The notes beneath the pieces were generated by a model. That model saw only the letters and a program-made list of their open reading frames with translations, was not told the DNA's origin and ran no database searches. Below, piece after piece: positions 33,360-41,500 of a DNA stretch of 59,181 nt (positions are counted from its first letter, which is position 1; every line of letters begins with the position of its first letter). The stretch comes from a virus. Made by a program: the position numbers and the translations under genes. The stretch covers positions 1-59,181 of IMG/VR virus record IMGVR_UViG_3300035670_000237; one strand, 5' to 3'.

Positions 33360-33546
33360 AAGAGACCGCCTCGTCGCGGCTGTCGTCGCGGGCCCTTTCG
33401 ATGCGGATGTCCGGCGGCGCCGTCACCCGCAGGCGCACCAGCTGGCCTGACTTCTTGATGGGCTCCAGCACGGCTAGATGCTCATCGCCGTGCCGCGTCA
33501 GCGCAAGCCGATCGCCGGGTCGCAACTCGATGATCAAGGACGACAT
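33346..33546 (-). CDS. CsrA-like RNA-binding regulator
   Basis: A 66-aa protein whose residues 4-55 follow the CsrA/RsmA pattern. LIIELRPGDRLAL aligns with the LILTRRVGETLMI start, and LVRLRVTAPPDIRIERAR with VRIGVNAPKEVSVHREE, including the Arg that contacts RNA GGA sites. CsrA dimers bind GGA motifs near ribosome binding sites and regulate translation. It lies between the scaffold and the major capsid gene, an unusual place for a regulator. I infer it either tunes capsid translation or reprograms host mRNAs late in infection. The Asn-Gln before VRI in CsrA is replaced by Gly-Gln-Leu, so binding may differ. Start ATG at 33546. Confidence 0.65.
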   Translation of the reverse strand: MSSLIIELRPGDRLALTRHGDEHLAVLEPIKKSGQLVRLRVTAPPDIRIERARDDSRDEAVSSWQA

Positions 33547-33593
33547 GGAGCCTTGGCTGGTGGACTTTGATGGGTTGCTGGCTGTGCCGCGTG

Positions 33594-34559
33594 TCACGCT
33601 GCCCGGAGGAATTTTTCGCGCTGCGCTGGCGTCATGCGGGCAATGGCCGTCTCGTACTCCATGCCATCGAGTGCCAGCACATCGGCAAACTCGCCCGCCA
33701 CATCCCCAGGTCCATCTGACCCTGGAACCTGTGCCAACGTCGCAGGTACAGCGCTGACTGGTGGGCGGCGCCGCGCAGTCGCTTCCGCCACAGCGGTCGG
33801 CTGCGCAGGGGCAGCAGGGGTGCCGCTGGCCACTTGCGCCTGGGGCATGCCGTGCAGCGCCAGCACGCGCTTGTGCGCCTCGACCAGGAACCACTCCATC
33901 GGCTTGTCGGCATTGGCCTCTTGCTGACCGAGGTGACGCACAAACGCATCGAGGTCGCCGGCCTTGGCGGTGTCAGCGCGGTAGTCGATCGCGGCCTTGG
34001 CGCCGTCCATGAAGCGGTCGATGGTCGTGCGCCACTGTTGAGCGGCGGTCTGCTGCTGCATCTCCTGGCTGATCTCGGCCTTGGCGCGGGCAATAGTCAG
34101 AGCCTCACGATCGCGCAACAGTTCATCGCGCTGAGTCTCGAAATCGTCGAATTCGAGCTCGCCGGCGCGGAATGCCCGCTTGAGTTCGGCTTCGCGCTGC
34201 GTCAGCTCGCTGACCTTGGCTTCGTAGTCTGCGGGCAAAGCGGCGTCGTAGCGTGGCGCAGACGCCTGCGTGTTGCCTGGCGCGGCCGACGTGTCGTCAA
34301 CGGCGCCCGCCTGACTCTCCGCACCCGGTTTCGCGGCGACCTCGGCAGCCTTGCCTTCGATGGGCGCGGCGCTCGATTGGTCTGTCGTCGACCCTTCGTT
34401 GCCGTCGTCGTCATCGTCGGCGTCATCGTCATCGTCGGGCACGTCGGATGCCAGCTTCTGCATCGCGGCCAGCTCGTCGGCGTTGTAATCGTCACCCTTG
34501 ATGGCCTCTTGCTCTTCAGGCGTCAGGGTGGCCAGGGCGTCATCGCTCAGCGTACTCAT
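33594..34559 (-). CDS. Capsid scaffolding protein
   Basis: A 321-aa, very acidic, low-complexity N-terminus (LTPEEQEAIKGDDYNADELAAM, then a run of Asp at 42-52) followed by a long charged coiled-coil region (SELTQREAELKRAFRAGELEFDDFETQRDELLRDREALTIARAKAEISQEM) and a C-terminal domain that ends in a basic helix (ARMTPAQREKFLRAA). This composition and its position before the major capsid gene are those of phage scaffolding proteins, which direct procapsid assembly through a C-terminal helix and then leave. Start ATG at 34559. Confidence 0.82.
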   Translation of the reverse strand: MSTLSDDALATLTPEEQEAIKGDDYNADELAAMQKLASDVPDDDDDADDDDDGNEGSTTDQSSAAPIEGKAAEVAAKPGAESQAGAVDDTSAAPGNTQASAPRYDAALPADYEAKVSELTQREAELKRAFRAGELEFDDFETQRDELLRDREALTIARAKAEISQEMQQQTAAQQWRTTIDRFMDGAKAAIDYRADTAKAGDLDAFVRHLGQQEANADKPMEWFLVEAHKRVLALHGMPQAQVASGTPAAPAQPTAVAEATARRRPPVSAVPATLAQVPGSDGPGDVAGEFADVLALDGMEYETAIARMTPAQREKFLRAA

Positions 34560-34597
34560 GCGCGCTCTCCTTCGTTGGTTGGTCGCTCAAAACTCAA

Positions 34598-34801
34598 TCA
34601 GGACTCGTCGGATCCGCCTTCCGAAGCAACCTTGGCCACTTCCATCATGCGGCGCTTGGCCAGCGCTTTGGCCCTGGCGTAGCGCTTGGGGTCAGCTTCG
34701 ATCTTCTCGGCGTCAATAAGCGTTCGAAGGTCGGACTCGGCTTGCCAGTCGTCATCGGACGACGACGCAATGCCCAACGTGGGGCGCTTCTTGGTGGCCA
34801 T
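34598..34801 (-). CDS. Small charged hypothetical protein
   Basis: A 67-aa, highly charged helical protein (MATKKRPTLGIASSSDDDWQAESDLRTLIDAEKIEADPKRYARAKALAKRRM...). The EKIEADPKRYARAKALA segment is a pattern seen in small phage proteins encoded beside scaffolds. The function is unknown; it may assist head assembly or be regulatory. A copy of the repeated late element lies 30 bases upstream of the ATG, with AAGGAAC before the start as a weak ribosome binding site. Confidence 0.7.
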   Translation of the reverse strand: MATKKRPTLGIASSSDDDWQAESDLRTLIDAEKIEADPKRYARAKALAKRRMMEVAKVASEGGSDES

Positions 34802-34831
34802 GACAAGGTTCCTTGGGGTTGACGGTCTTCG

Positions 34832-34852
34832 CAGGCTGCCATGCTTGCCACG
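34832..34852 (-). promoter_or_regulatory. Repeated late-gene 5' element, copy 5
   Basis: This copy is identical over all 21 bases to copy 1 (15373-15393), about 19 kb away. It sits in the 82-bp gap between the lysozyme stop and the small gene at 34801. Confidence 0.7.
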
Positions 34853-34883
34853 ACTGCGGCGAGTGAACCGGTGTGCGCGGCGG

Positions 34884-35330
34884 CTACAGCAAGGCGGCCT
34901 CGGCGGCGCGTCGGCGCACCAGGCCTGGCAGGCGTCTGCCGCCGCCATAGACCCAGCGCGCCAGCTCCGCGTGGGCATTAGCCCAATCACGCTCGTTCAC
35001 TCGCCGCCGAAGGGTCGAAGACCGGTACCGAGGGACGCCCAAGTTGTAGGCGAAATCTGTCAACGCACCAAGGGCCTGCGGACGCGCCAGAAGCCCCGGA
35101 GACGCGCGCAACACGCCCGGCAGATAGGTCGATGCCAGTTCATGCATCAACCAAGCCTCTGCGGTTTCCTTGTCGATCGGCTCGTCGTCCATGCTGACTC
35201 GAGTGCCGTCGGGCTTGTTGACCGTGCCGTAGCCAATGGTGGGGTAACCCGCAGGGCAGATGTAAGGGCGCAGGCGCAGACCCTCAAACTTGCGGCACAG
35301 GCCGGCCGCAATGTCCAGGGCTTCGCGCAT
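34884..35330 (-). CDS. Endolysin, T4/P22-type lysozyme (GH24)
   Basis: A 148-aa muramidase that cleaves the MurNAc-GlcNAc bond of peptidoglycan at lysis. The catalytic triad E-8aa-C-5aa-T of P22-type lysozymes is visible: Glu16 (CRKFEG), Cys25 (YICPAG) and Thr31 (YPTIGYGT). The C-terminal part contains the usual ALTDFAYNLG and WVYGGGRRLPGLVRRRAAE. There is no signal peptide, so a holin is needed. The ATG shares one base with the holin stop (TGATG), giving coupled translation. No spanin gene is recognised nearby. Confidence 0.93.
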   Translation of the reverse strand: MREALDIAAGLCRKFEGLRLRPYICPAGYPTIGYGTVNKPDGTRVSMDDEPIDKETAEAWLMHELASTYLPGVLRASPGLLARPQALGALTDFAYNLGVPRYRSSTLRRRVNERDWANAHAELARWVYGGGRRLPGLVRRRAAEAALL

Positions 35331-35806
35331 CAAACCTTCCCTGCGTTGCGATCAATGGCGCGGCCAACAAACCAGAACGAGATGATCATGAACAGGATGG
35401 CCACGTCGTCTTGGTTCCACAGAGACAGCAGCACTTCCTTCCACGCCCCGCCCTGCTCTACTGCGATCAGGTACGAAGCCACTTTGACGGCAAAGTAGGC
35501 GCCGACAAAAGCGTAGGTGATAGTCGGCCGCACCAGCGCCGAGATGGCGGAGACAAACTTGCCCGCCGCCCGTGAGGTCTTGCTCTGCTCTTGGAACGCC
35601 TTGCCGATCGCACCCATCTCCTCAACGGTAATAGCCGCGTCCACTTGGCGCATGGCGATCTCGCCCTTCATGCGGGCAAACTCCATTTCCGCCTTGAGCA
35701 TCGCAAGCTCATGCGACCTCTCGTTTTTTTTGTCGAAGACCTTGAACACCTCGGGCGCCAGACGAAGCAGCCCGCCAAACACGCCGCCAAGTAACGTCTC
35801 CAGCAT
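35330..35806 (-). CDS. Holin, 3-TM-type
   Basis: A 158-aa membrane protein. The N-terminus (MLETLLGGVFGGLLRLAPEVFKVFDKK) is amphipathic. A charged helix (SHELAMLKAEMEFARMKGEIAMRQVDAAITVEE) follows, and the C-terminal part has two or three hydrophobic segments (PTITYAFVGAYFAVKVASYLI and DVAILFMIISFWFVGRAI). This layout matches phage holins of the 3-TM family that permeabilise the membrane for the lysozyme encoded next. It overlaps the lysozyme start by one base, and the small membrane gene upstream ends one base before its start. Confidence 0.8.
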   Translation of the reverse strand: MLETLLGGVFGGLLRLAPEVFKVFDKKNERSHELAMLKAEMEFARMKGEIAMRQVDAAITVEEMGAIGKAFQEQSKTSRAAGKFVSAISALVRPTITYAFVGAYFAVKVASYLIAVEQGGAWKEVLLSLWNQDDVAILFMIISFWFVGRAIDRNAGKV

Positions 35807-35807
35807 G

Positions 35808-35906
35808 TCAGCCCTTTCTGCGGCCTAACGCCATGCCGACTATGACCACAACCAGAAGCGCGATGATGACGCCCTCGCCGAGGCTGAAAGCTAAACCCTG
35901 GATCAT
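35808..35906 (-). CDS. Small single-span membrane protein
   Basis: A 32-aa peptide with one hydrophobic segment (GVIIALLVVVIVGMALG) and a basic C-terminus (RRKG). The ATG at 35906 is preceded by AAGGAG at a 9-base spacing, and its stop lies one base before the holin start, so it is a real coupled gene despite its size. It probably takes part in lysis timing or membrane disruption, by position. Confidence 0.65.
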   Translation of the reverse strand: MIQGLAFSLGEGVIIALLVVVIVGMALGRRKG

Positions 35907-35955
35907 GGCCGGCTCCTTGACGTTGCAGATTGCATGTGGAACGTGGACGGTGTGG

Positions 35956-36306
35956 CTACCTGCGCACCTCGTGCTTGAACGCCTCCCACACGGCCAGCAC
36001 CAGCCAGCCGAGGGCGACGAGAAATCCGCCGGTCAGCGCCTTGCTGATGGCGTCGGCCTTGATACGGTCCCAGGCTGAGGCGTCGCGAATCGCTCGCTCG
36101 TGCGCCAGGCGGTGGCCGTGAGCGTCACCACCCGGGAAAGCCTGCGCAAAGGTTGCCTGCAGAGCAGCAAACTGCTTGTCCATGTGCGCAGTCAAGTGCG
36201 CTTCGTGGGCCTTGAGGGCGGCCGTCACGGCCTGCTCGATCATCAGCTGCACGCGATCCTCAGTCAGCGCAGTCTGGCGTCGCTCGGGGCCAGCGTAGTC
36301 GGGCAT
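35956..36306 (-). CDS. Small C-terminally anchored membrane protein of the lysis region
   Basis: A 116-aa protein starting MPDYAGPERRQTALTEDRV, a GPERR start seen in many short phage proteins encoded near holins. A helical, possibly coiled-coil part (QLMIEQAVTAALKAHEAHLTAHMDKQFAALQATFAQAF) leads to one membrane span (ALTGGFLVALGWLVLAVWEAF) and a basic tail. It may act as an accessory holin or membrane-linked coiled coil. The exact role is unknown. It lies 25 bases downstream of the portal gene. Confidence 0.7.
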   Translation of the reverse strand: MPDYAGPERRQTALTEDRVQLMIEQAVTAALKAHEAHLTAHMDKQFAALQATFAQAFPGGDAHGHRLAHERAIRDASAWDRIKADAISKALTGGFLVALGWLVLAVWEAFKHEVRR

Positions 36307-36331
36307 CTCGGGGTTCTCCGAAGCGTCGGGT

Positions 36332-38701
36332 TCATTCAGTGCGGGCCGCTGCCGGGCCCGACCTGCCGGCCTGAACGGCCTGAGCCATGGTGTCCAGGCG
36401 GTCCTGCAACGCAGCGATCTGGCGGTTGCTGGCGGCCTGGATCTGCGCCACGCGCTCCTTGGCGTCGGCGTCGATGCGCGCCACCTGCAGCCGCGTGTCG
36501 GCCTCGCGGTCGATCTGGATGGTGCGGTTGGCGAGCTCGGCTTGCGCTTTGCGCAGCGCATCGCTCAAGCGGTCGATCTCGGCGGCGGCCTGCGACCGCA
36601 CGCCCATCAAGGCGTCCTGCATGCCGGCATCGTCAGCCTGACCGCCGGCCACCAGGGCCTGCACCTCGGCCTCCAGCTTGGCGGCGCGGGCGTTGACCTC
36701 GCGCACCTTGGCCTGCTGTTCCTCCAGCGCCGACTTTGCAGCCTCGCGCTGCATCTGCATGGCCTCGGACTGCGCCATGGCCTGTTCCTCGGCGGCAGCT
36801 TGCTCTTCGGGTGACATCGGCTTGTTCGGGTCGCGCTCGCCGGTGAGCTTGCGAATCTGCTCGGCAATCTCGTCCTTGTTGGGCAGGTCAGAGAACTCCA
36901 TGGCGATCGTCAGCACCCGCAGGCTCACCTCCGGCGGCAGCCGCGTGGCCAGCTGGTTGAGGCTCTCGAACATGACCTGGCGCAGCGTGCCGGCATAGTC
37001 CTGCTCACCGACCACGAAGTCGGCCATCGAGGATGTGATGTCGTTGATGAAGCGCACACTGCCGTCGGGCTGCTGCTCCGGCTGGTTGACACGAATCCAC
37101 TCAAGTGCGCCCTTGGCCCCGGTCAGCCGGATGACCTTCTCGGCCGTGTACCACTGCTCGATCAGTGAGAGCTGCTTCTCGCCCTGCACCTGGATGGCCA
37201 GACGCAGGTTGTCGAATGGTTCGGTGGTGACGACGCTGCCCTGCAGCTGACGCGCCTCGATGGCCACGCCACTGACAGCGTTGGTCTTGCGGCCAAGGTT
37301 CTCGTCGGTGACGCCGGCGGACTTCTGGATGGCCTTGGCCGCCAACTCCATCATCGTGATCTGGCCGGTGGCGGCGTCTGTGTCGCGCCGAACATCGAGC
37401 TTTTTGCCGGCCTTGTAGACGACCACGCCATCGGGCCGATCGGCCTCGTCGCGCAAGGCTTCCCAGTCGGTGGTGGCGCCCTCTTCCGCAAAAATCTGGT
37501 TGGTGTTGAGCATGAACAGCGCCTTGCTTGCGCGCTTGTTCAAGTCCTGCTGGATGTCGCGCACCCTGCGGATGGCGCCGTAGGGCAGGCGATCACGGCT
37601 GCGGCGGTAGCACCAGATGGGCGTCAGGCTGAAGCGGTTGTGGCGATACGGTGAAGGCTGCAGCGCCAGCAGGTGCGACTCGGTGAACACCGCGATATGG
37701 GTGCGCATCACAACCTTGTCGATGACGTGGCTTCCGGTAAGCCCGACGGCATCGGCCAGCACCTGATCACGCGGGTTGAGGACGGCACCAGCAAACGGCC
37801 CTTCAGTCACGATCTTGGTCAGCGCGGGCTTGCGGTACTGGCCCTCGATGATCTTGATGCGGCGTCGCTTGGCGTCCGCCAGCGCGCCTTGTCCGGCGGC
37901 GTAGATCACGCCGGTCTTTGTGTTGCTGAGGTCGTGGGCGGTGTACCAGACGTCCTCTTCCCAGCCATCGGTGGTGTAGTGCGTGGCCTCCTCGACGCCT
38001 TGCGCGACCTGGGCGCGCCGGCGCGGAAACATCAGCATGGCCACGTCCTCGTCCACCCAGCGCCAGCGGAACAGAAAGCGCGCATCGGAAAGGTCGGGCT
38101 CGTAGGCGGTGGAGTCCCACAGCACGTTGCGCCAGTCTTCGTACTTGGAGTACAGGATGTCCTGCGTGGGGTCGTCGCGGGCCCCATCGTCCATCCAGCC
38201 CACGCCAGCCTTGATGGCGTCAGCAAACGAGCGACTGCGGACGAAGGGCACCCGGTTGATGTCGCTGACGTACTTCAGCGTCTTGGTCTTGACGTCGGCG
38301 AGATCCACGTCGTCTTCAGTGCGCGGCAGTACGCGCCAATCCACGCGGGCGCGACGCTCGGTGCCGATGAGCCAGTCCACCATCGGTGCGACTTCGTTGT
38401 AGACCAGCGGCATCTGGCCGCGATCGCGCAGCGTGGCGGCGTCCTCCGGGTCCCACTGCAGGTTGTCGTAGAAGTCGCAGTCCATCGCCATGTCCAGGCG
38501 GTTCAGCGACTGCCGTTCGCGCTCGTAGTAGTACCACTCGAGCAGCTGGCGCAGCTCCGCGCGCGCCTCGGGGCCATCCAACGGGTCGCCCACCACCGGC
38601 GCCGGCACGCGGCCGGCGCTGTCCATGGTCTGCGCCTGGCGGGCGAAGTAATCATCGCCGGGTGCGCGGTTGCGCACGGCGCGCACGTCGAACTCAGCCA
38701 T
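36332..38701 (-). CDS. Portal protein, P22-like
   Basis: A 789-aa portal subunit, forming the ring for DNA packaging and exit. Conserved parts: MDCDFYDNLQWDPEDAATLRDRGQMPLVYNEVAPMVDWLIGTERRARVDWRV near the start, the IKAGVGWMDDGARDD and EDWRNVLWDSTAYEPDLSDARFLFRWRWV segments, and VSGVAIEARQLQGSV. All fit the P22-like portal family. Residues 640-789 are Ala/Gln/Glu-rich coiled coil, the extended barrel typical of long P22-like portals. The ATG at 38701 lies inside the end of the upstream gene (8-base overlap). Confidence 0.92.
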   Translation of the reverse strand: MAEFDVRAVRNRAPGDDYFARQAQTMDSAGRVPAPVVGDPLDGPEARAELRQLLEWYYYERERQSLNRLDMAMDCDFYDNLQWDPEDAATLRDRGQMPLVYNEVAPMVDWLIGTERRARVDWRVLPRTEDDVDLADVKTKTLKYVSDINRVPFVRSRSFADAIKAGVGWMDDGARDDPTQDILYSKYEDWRNVLWDSTAYEPDLSDARFLFRWRWVDEDVAMLMFPRRRAQVAQGVEEATHYTTDGWEEDVWYTAHDLSNTKTGVIYAAGQGALADAKRRRIKIIEGQYRKPALTKIVTEGPFAGAVLNPRDQVLADAVGLTGSHVIDKVVMRTHIAVFTESHLLALQPSPYRHNRFSLTPIWCYRRSRDRLPYGAIRRVRDIQQDLNKRASKALFMLNTNQIFAEEGATTDWEALRDEADRPDGVVVYKAGKKLDVRRDTDAATGQITMMELAAKAIQKSAGVTDENLGRKTNAVSGVAIEARQLQGSVVTTEPFDNLRLAIQVQGEKQLSLIEQWYTAEKVIRLTGAKGALEWIRVNQPEQQPDGSVRFINDITSSMADFVVGEQDYAGTLRQVMFESLNQLATRLPPEVSLRVLTIAMEFSDLPNKDEIAEQIRKLTGERDPNKPMSPEEQAAAEEQAMAQSEAMQMQREAAKSALEEQQAKVREVNARAAKLEAEVQALVAGGQADDAGMQDALMGVRSQAAAEIDRLSDALRKAQAELANRTIQIDREADTRLQVARIDADAKERVAQIQAASNRQIAALQDRLDTMAQAVQAGRSGPAAARTE

Positions 38702-39110
38702 ACGTGGCGCCCTCCCGCTCAATCCGGATGTCCTGCTGGGCCAGCACCTGACCATCGGCGCGCAGCGTCATGGCGCCGACAGCGCCACGGTGAAACTCCG
38801 GCGGCGGCGCTGACGGCATGCGGATCAGGTCCGGCAGGCCCTCGTGGATGATGCTGGCCACACGCACCCAGTTGGGCCGGCTGGGCTCGATGCCGAGCAC
38901 TTCGCACGCCTTGACGCACTGCGCGGCGAGGTAGGCCGGGTCGTCGTAGCGGTAACTGGCGCTTTCCATGACCACGTACCAGGGCGCGCCAGGCCGGTAG
39001 GCCGGCACCAGCACCATGGCGCGCTCGTCGTTGATCCAGGTCAGGATGACCACGAGGTCACCGTGGCGGCGGTGCGCGTGCGCGCGGCGCAGGTCGATGG
39101 TGGCGGGCAT
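38694..39110 (-). CDS. Conserved phage protein between terminase and portal
   Basis: A 138-aa protein starting MPATIDLRRAHAHRRHGDLVVILTWINDERAMVLVPAYRPGAPWYVVMESASYRYDDPAYLAAQCVKACEVLGIEPS, which I recognise as a pattern of small proteins encoded beside terminase genes in proteobacterial phages. There is no known function; it may assist packaging. The start at 39110 follows a copy of the repeated late element by 7 bases. Upstream in-frame sequence back to 39587 is antisense to the terminase and was not included. Confidence 0.72.
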   Translation of the reverse strand: MPATIDLRRAHAHRRHGDLVVILTWINDERAMVLVPAYRPGAPWYVVMESASYRYDDPAYLAAQCVKACEVLGIEPSRPNWVRVASIIHEGLPDLIRMPSAPPPEFHRGAVGAMTLRADGQVLAQQDIRIEREGATYG

Positions 39111-39117
39111 GGCGCGG

Positions 39118-39138
39118 CAGACTGCCATGCTTGCCACG
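39118..39138 (-). promoter_or_regulatory. Repeated late-gene 5' element, copy 6
   Basis: The first copy met by transcripts of the structural region: in the 47-bp gap between the large terminase stop and the gene at 39110. One base differs from copies 1 and 5. Similarity to copy 3 continues a few bases further (CGAGGCCG). Confidence 0.7.
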
Positions 39139-39157
39139 AGGCCGCGCGCTGGCCGGC

Positions 39158-40504
39158 TCAGGCCACCATGCCGCCGCGTCGGCGGCGCCACAGCGCAGCC
39201 GCAGGGCTGCCGGTGCCGGTGCTGCCGTGGTCCTCGGCGACGATGGCCATCAGGCCGGCAGCGTCGGCCGAGTGGGACGACCAGTCGTGCTCTGGCCCCA
39301 GGCCCACGTCGCGCGCCTCGTCGCGCTTCTCGTGGTAGTGGCCCAGGGCGTCCAGGCCGGCCGCGCATCGTTCGGCGTCCCACCACGTGGAGGGAAACAC
39401 GCGACGCAGCGCCTCGATGCGGGCAATCGCCGCGCCTGCGCCCTGGTTGGGCACCACGGTGACGCTGTAGCCGGCGCGCGTCAGGGCGCTCTCGTAGGAC
39501 ACGTCGAACACCTTGTCGTGCGTCACGCCGTCGTGTGGCAGCCAGACCTGGGCGCGGTCGGGCGTGTAGCCGCGCTTGCGGGCCCACAGCAGGTGCGTCT
39601 CCAGCGGCTGGCCCACAGCCTCATAGTGGTCGAGCACGCGCACCTCGCGGCCGATGAACTGGGCGCACCACCACACGAACGAATCTGCGCGCTTGCCGGT
39701 GCCGCCGATGTCGGTGAACAGCCGCAGCGTCAGCAGCGGGTCGGCCGCGACGCGCCCGACGCGTCCGGAGGCTCGCGCCATGGTCAGGTGCTTGGCGAAA
39801 TAGGCGCCGGCCACCACGGTGGCGTAAGCGCCCTCCCAGACGTGGTCGTAGGTGTCGGGGCGCTCGGCCAGGTCGGCCTGACGCTGGCGCTCCAGCACCT
39901 TGGGGAACCGGGGGTTGTCGCGCCAGTTGATCTCCGCGACCTTCATGCGCTGGCTCTTGGTCTGCCGGAAGCGCTTGTCGGTGGCGCTGCCCTTGCGCTT
40001 GGGGTTCCAGGTCACCCACAGCTCGGCGCTCCAGCCGGTGCCCTCCTCGCGCAGCGTCGGGCCGAGCGTGTTCCAGGCCTCGTCACTGACGCCCTCGGCC
40101 TCGTCCACCCAGGCCAGCAGCAGCCGGCCCTTGGACTTGATGCTGTCGATGTTGCGCTCGAGGCCGGCAAAGGTGTAGTCAACCCGGCCATCCTTGGTGC
40201 GCACGTAGTTCTCGCCCACCTCAAAGGCGTCTCGCAGCCAGGGATCGTCCTCGATCGCGCGCTTGATCTCCTCAAGGCTCGAGTCGGCCAGGCTGTTCTG
40301 GAACTTGCGTGCGCACAGGATCTGCCCGCTGATGCCAGCCTCGGCGAAGGCGTAGGCACGCACCGCGGTCATCTTCGCGAAGCTGCGCGTCTTGCCGCTG
40401 CCGCGCCCGCCGTAGGCCCCGCGCACGTCGGCCTCGCCGGTGAAGACCGGCACCAGCTTGGGCGGCAGCTCGATCCTGGCGGTGACGTCGTGCGACGCGC
40501 TCAT
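39158..40504 (-). CDS. terL: Terminase large subunit (PBSX/Terminase_3 type)
   Basis: A 448-aa packaging motor. Walker A is GGRGSGKTR (residues 32-40), Walker B with the catalytic Glu is LLAWVDEAE (129-137), and the ATPase coupling region includes ELWVTWNPKRKGSATDKRF. The RNase-H-like nuclease begins with LFTDIGGTGKRADSFV (Asp265) and includes WLPHDG and HSADAAGLM near the end. This arrangement fits the PBSX-like Terminase_3 family, usual for headful packaging. It overlaps the small subunit by four bases (ATGA), so the two are coupled. A headful mechanism would agree with a circularly permuted genome. Confidence 0.95.
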   Translation of the reverse strand: MSASHDVTARIELPPKLVPVFTGEADVRGAYGGRGSGKTRSFAKMTAVRAYAFAEAGISGQILCARKFQNSLADSSLEEIKRAIEDDPWLRDAFEVGENYVRTKDGRVDYTFAGLERNIDSIKSKGRLLLAWVDEAEGVSDEAWNTLGPTLREEGTGWSAELWVTWNPKRKGSATDKRFRQTKSQRMKVAEINWRDNPRFPKVLERQRQADLAERPDTYDHVWEGAYATVVAGAYFAKHLTMARASGRVGRVAADPLLTLRLFTDIGGTGKRADSFVWWCAQFIGREVRVLDHYEAVGQPLETHLLWARKRGYTPDRAQVWLPHDGVTHDKVFDVSYESALTRAGYSVTVVPNQGAGAAIARIEALRRVFPSTWWDAERCAAGLDALGHYHEKRDEARDVGLGPEHDWSSHSADAAGLMAIVAEDHGSTGTGSPAAALWRRRRGGMVA

Positions 40505-41073
40505 GCCTCAGTGTTGGCGTCGGCCTCAGCAGGCGCCATCGGCACGATCTCGACGCGTGTCACCCGCGTCGACTGCTGACGGGCACGCTCGTTGTGCTCC
40601 TTGATCGTGTCCTCGTTGGCCTTGAGCAAATTCAGGCCCACCTGCGCGGCGTCGTTGGCCAGGCGGGTGAGCGCGGACACGCCTTTGAGCGCGGTGACGC
40701 TCGCATCGCTCAGCGGATCGGCGTCGTCCAGCGCCTGCACCTGCGCATTGGCCACGGCGGCCAGCCGGTGGGCGGTGGCGCTGCCGTAGCGGGCCGCGGC
40801 GGCCAGATGCTGGCTGATCTCGCGCAGCTCGTCGGCCAGTTGGATCGCCAGGTGCTGCTGCGGCACGGGCAGCGTGGCCAGCTCGGACTGTGCGGCGGCG
40901 AGTTTTTCGGCAACGTTTCGCACCGCCTGTTGCGCTTGTTGCGGAAACCGTCGCGAAATGGCTGCGGGGTTGACCCCGAACTCGGCGGCAAGCGCACGCA
41001 CGCCCTCGCCGGCGGCGACGCGCTTTTCGATCTGGCGCCACTGGTCGGGCGTGAGCTTGGACGGTCGGCCCAT
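40501..41073 (-). CDS. terS: Terminase small subunit-like DNA-binding protein
   Basis: A 190-aa protein. The N-terminus (RPSKLTPDQWRQIEKRVAAGEGVRALAAEFGVNPAAISRRF) is a helix-turn-helix as used by small terminases to recognise the packaging site. A long helical middle (LPVPQQHLAIQLADELREISQHLAAAARYGSATAHRLAAVAN) would form the oligomerisation part, and the C-terminus contacts the large subunit. It lies directly upstream of terL with ATGA overlap and 15 bases after the nuclease gene. Confidence 0.85.
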   Translation of the reverse strand: MGRPSKLTPDQWRQIEKRVAAGEGVRALAAEFGVNPAAISRRFPQQAQQAVRNVAEKLAAAQSELATLPVPQQHLAIQLADELREISQHLAAAARYGSATAHRLAAVANAQVQALDDADPLSDASVTALKGVSALTRLANDAAQVGLNLLKANEDTIKEHNERARQQSTRVTRVEIVPMAPAEADANTEA

Positions 41074-41088
41074 GGCGGCGAAGGAGTC

Positions 41089-41457
41089 TCAGGTCTGGAC
41101 TTCGGTGACGGTGATGCCGAGCAGGCGCAGCATCAGCGCGCGCTTGAGCCGGTAGACCGGCGTGGCCACGCCCTTGACGTCCTCGACGACTTCGCGGCCT
41201 TGCGCGTCGCGGTAGCGGAAGTCGGCCACGTAGTGCACCGGGCGCACGGCCTTGCCGTCGGCGTCGCGCTGGCTGGGCACCAGCAGGTAGCGCACCTGGC
41301 GCTGCAGCTCGGTGATCTGGCCGGCGCGCTGCAGCAGCTGCAGCTCTGCGTGGCGGCGGGCTTCTGCGGCGCTGTCGAAGGGCTTGCCGCCGTCGCTGGC
41401 CGGCACCTTGCGGTTGCCGTATTTCGGCCGCGTGGTGAAGGTGCTTGGCAGCTTCAC
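41089..41457 (-). CDS. DUF1064-family PD-(D/E)XK nuclease-like protein
   Basis: A 122-aa protein with the DUF1064 pattern: KYGNRKV..., FDSAAEARRHAELQLLQRAGQI, LQRQVRYLL, then VHYVADFRYRDAQGREVVEDVKG followed by TPVYRLKRALML. The D...E-x-K array (ADFRY, VEDVKG) is that of small PD-(D/E)XK nucleases, suggesting a DNA-processing (resolvase- or nickase-like) role in replication or packaging. It starts with GTG at 41457. It is probably cotranscribed with the replication genes upstream and the terminase genes downstream. Confidence 0.82.
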   Translation of the reverse strand: MKLPSTFTTRPKYGNRKVPASDGGKPFDSAAEARRHAELQLLQRAGQITELQRQVRYLLVPSQRDADGKAVRPVHYVADFRYRDAQGREVVEDVKGVATPVYRLKRALMLRLLGITVTEVQT

Positions 41458-41500
41458 GGCAGCACGCCTTCGCGCAGGCCGAAGTGCACCTCGGGCCAGC

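Noticed and set aside
15373-39138. Late repeated element as a sigma54 or ordinary sigma70 promoter
   Set aside because: It lacks the GG/GC spacing of sigma54 sites and has no paired -35/-10; two copies end 5-7 bases from start codons, leaving no normal leader.
38694-39587. 297-aa version of the gene between terminase and portal
   Set aside because: The first 159 codons are antisense or out-of-frame to the large terminase; the ATG at 39110 starts the protein-like part.
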